From Istiophorus platypterus (lineage: Eukaryota; Chordata; Actinopteri; Istiophoriformes; Istiophoridae), in contig CM029122.1 in NCBI GenBank assembly GCA_016859345.1, forward strand, positions 24,064,575 to 24,128,574: 64,000 nt of DNA. Reading direction: 5' to 3'. Each line of letters opens with the position of its first letter. Position 1 is the stretch's first letter. The position numbers and the translations under genes are program-made. Under the pieces are notes generated by a model. It saw only the letters and a list, made by a program, of their open reading frames with translations, searched no databases and was not told where the DNA came from. Shown piece after piece: positions 63,819 to 64,000 of the stretch.

Positions 63819-64000
63819 ACTCTCAACCCAGCCAGTCTAGGCAGACCCCCCCCCCCCCCCCAACAATGAGCCAGGATCTGTTCAACGTTTCTACCTGTTA
63901 AAAGGGAGTTTTTCATTGCCACTGTCACCAAGTGTTTGCTCATAGGGGACATGTTGGGTCTCAAACCAAAAATATTTACATTGTTTGCCGTTTTGCTGAT
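63369..64000 (+). mobile_element. LINE 3' untranslated region, copy 2, running off the window
   Basis: Follows the ORF2 C-terminus directly. In order it holds the CCATGAGCCTGATCAACACC block, a TTAGTCCTATTAGTAATATC tract, (CT)n at about 63784-63815, CAACCCAGCCAGTCTAGGCA, a poly-C run at 63847-63862, and the tail ATGAGCCAGGATCTGTTCAA, CCTGTTAAAAGGGAG and TTGCCACTGTCACCAAGTG. This tail is very common in percomorph genomes. The 3' terminus is beyond the window. Confidence 0.85.

Noticed and set aside
1..64000. tRNA, rRNA, endogenous viral or toxin genes
   Set aside because: I scanned by eye for tRNA box motifs, rRNA-like stretches and retroviral or viral protein motifs and found nothing supportable; a covariance-model and profile search would be needed to exclude them.

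Overview
This 64 kb window looks like AT-rich, gene-poor nuclear DNA from a ray-finned fish, most likely a percomorph. The evidence is the mix of repeats: degenerate Tc1-like transposons of fish type, a LINE 3' end with the tail common in percomorph genomes, several familiar short teleost dispersed repeats, and many long microsatellites. There is no sign of prokaryotic organisation: no operons, dense coding or ribosome binding sites. I found no intact host protein-coding gene, no tRNA or rRNA, and no CRISPR array. The longest open frame is 195 codons and does not look like a known protein. The sequence is best read as intergenic or long-intron DNA around one CpG island.

Layout. 1-13.6 kb: mostly unassigned, with a short teleost repeat at 2.2 kb, a 42 bp direct duplication at 8.7 kb, a pyrimidine-rich tract at 11.05 kb and a two-monomer dispersed repeat at 11.8-12.4 kb. 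13.7-14.7 kb: Tc1-like fossil A (+). 19.8-20.5 kb: 5' half of a different Tc1-like element, B (+). 21.25 kb: a small hairpin element. 21.8-22.2 kb: first copy of an unnamed repeat that recurs at 42.1 kb. 25.26-25.64 kb: a near-perfect 91 bp inverted repeat around a GA microsatellite. 30.8-31.06 kb: a striking mosaic tetranucleotide array. 34.4-35.65 kb: a broken hAT transposase-like gene of the ZMYM1/TTF-finger type (+). 41.2-42.5 kb: the longest ORF and the second copy of the unnamed repeat. 45.95-47.13 kb: the only CpG island, a probable promoter and first-exon region whose gene and direction I cannot determine. 53.3 kb: a GTTTT array. 56.1 kb: second copy of the 2.2 kb repeat. 57.56-57.93 kb and 63.14-64.0 kb: two copies of the same LINE 3' end. 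59.8-61.2 kb: Tc1-like fossil C (-), with all three regions that hold the DDE residues still readable.

Function. The recognisable coding remnants are selfish-element proteins: transposases of two superfamilies (Tc1/mariner and hAT) and a LINE C-terminus. All are broken, so no active system is evident. The observations most worth a second look are the transition-ordered tetranucleotide mosaic, the 91 bp foldback, the CpG island with its heptamer array and matching inverted copy, and two small repeat families that I cannot name.
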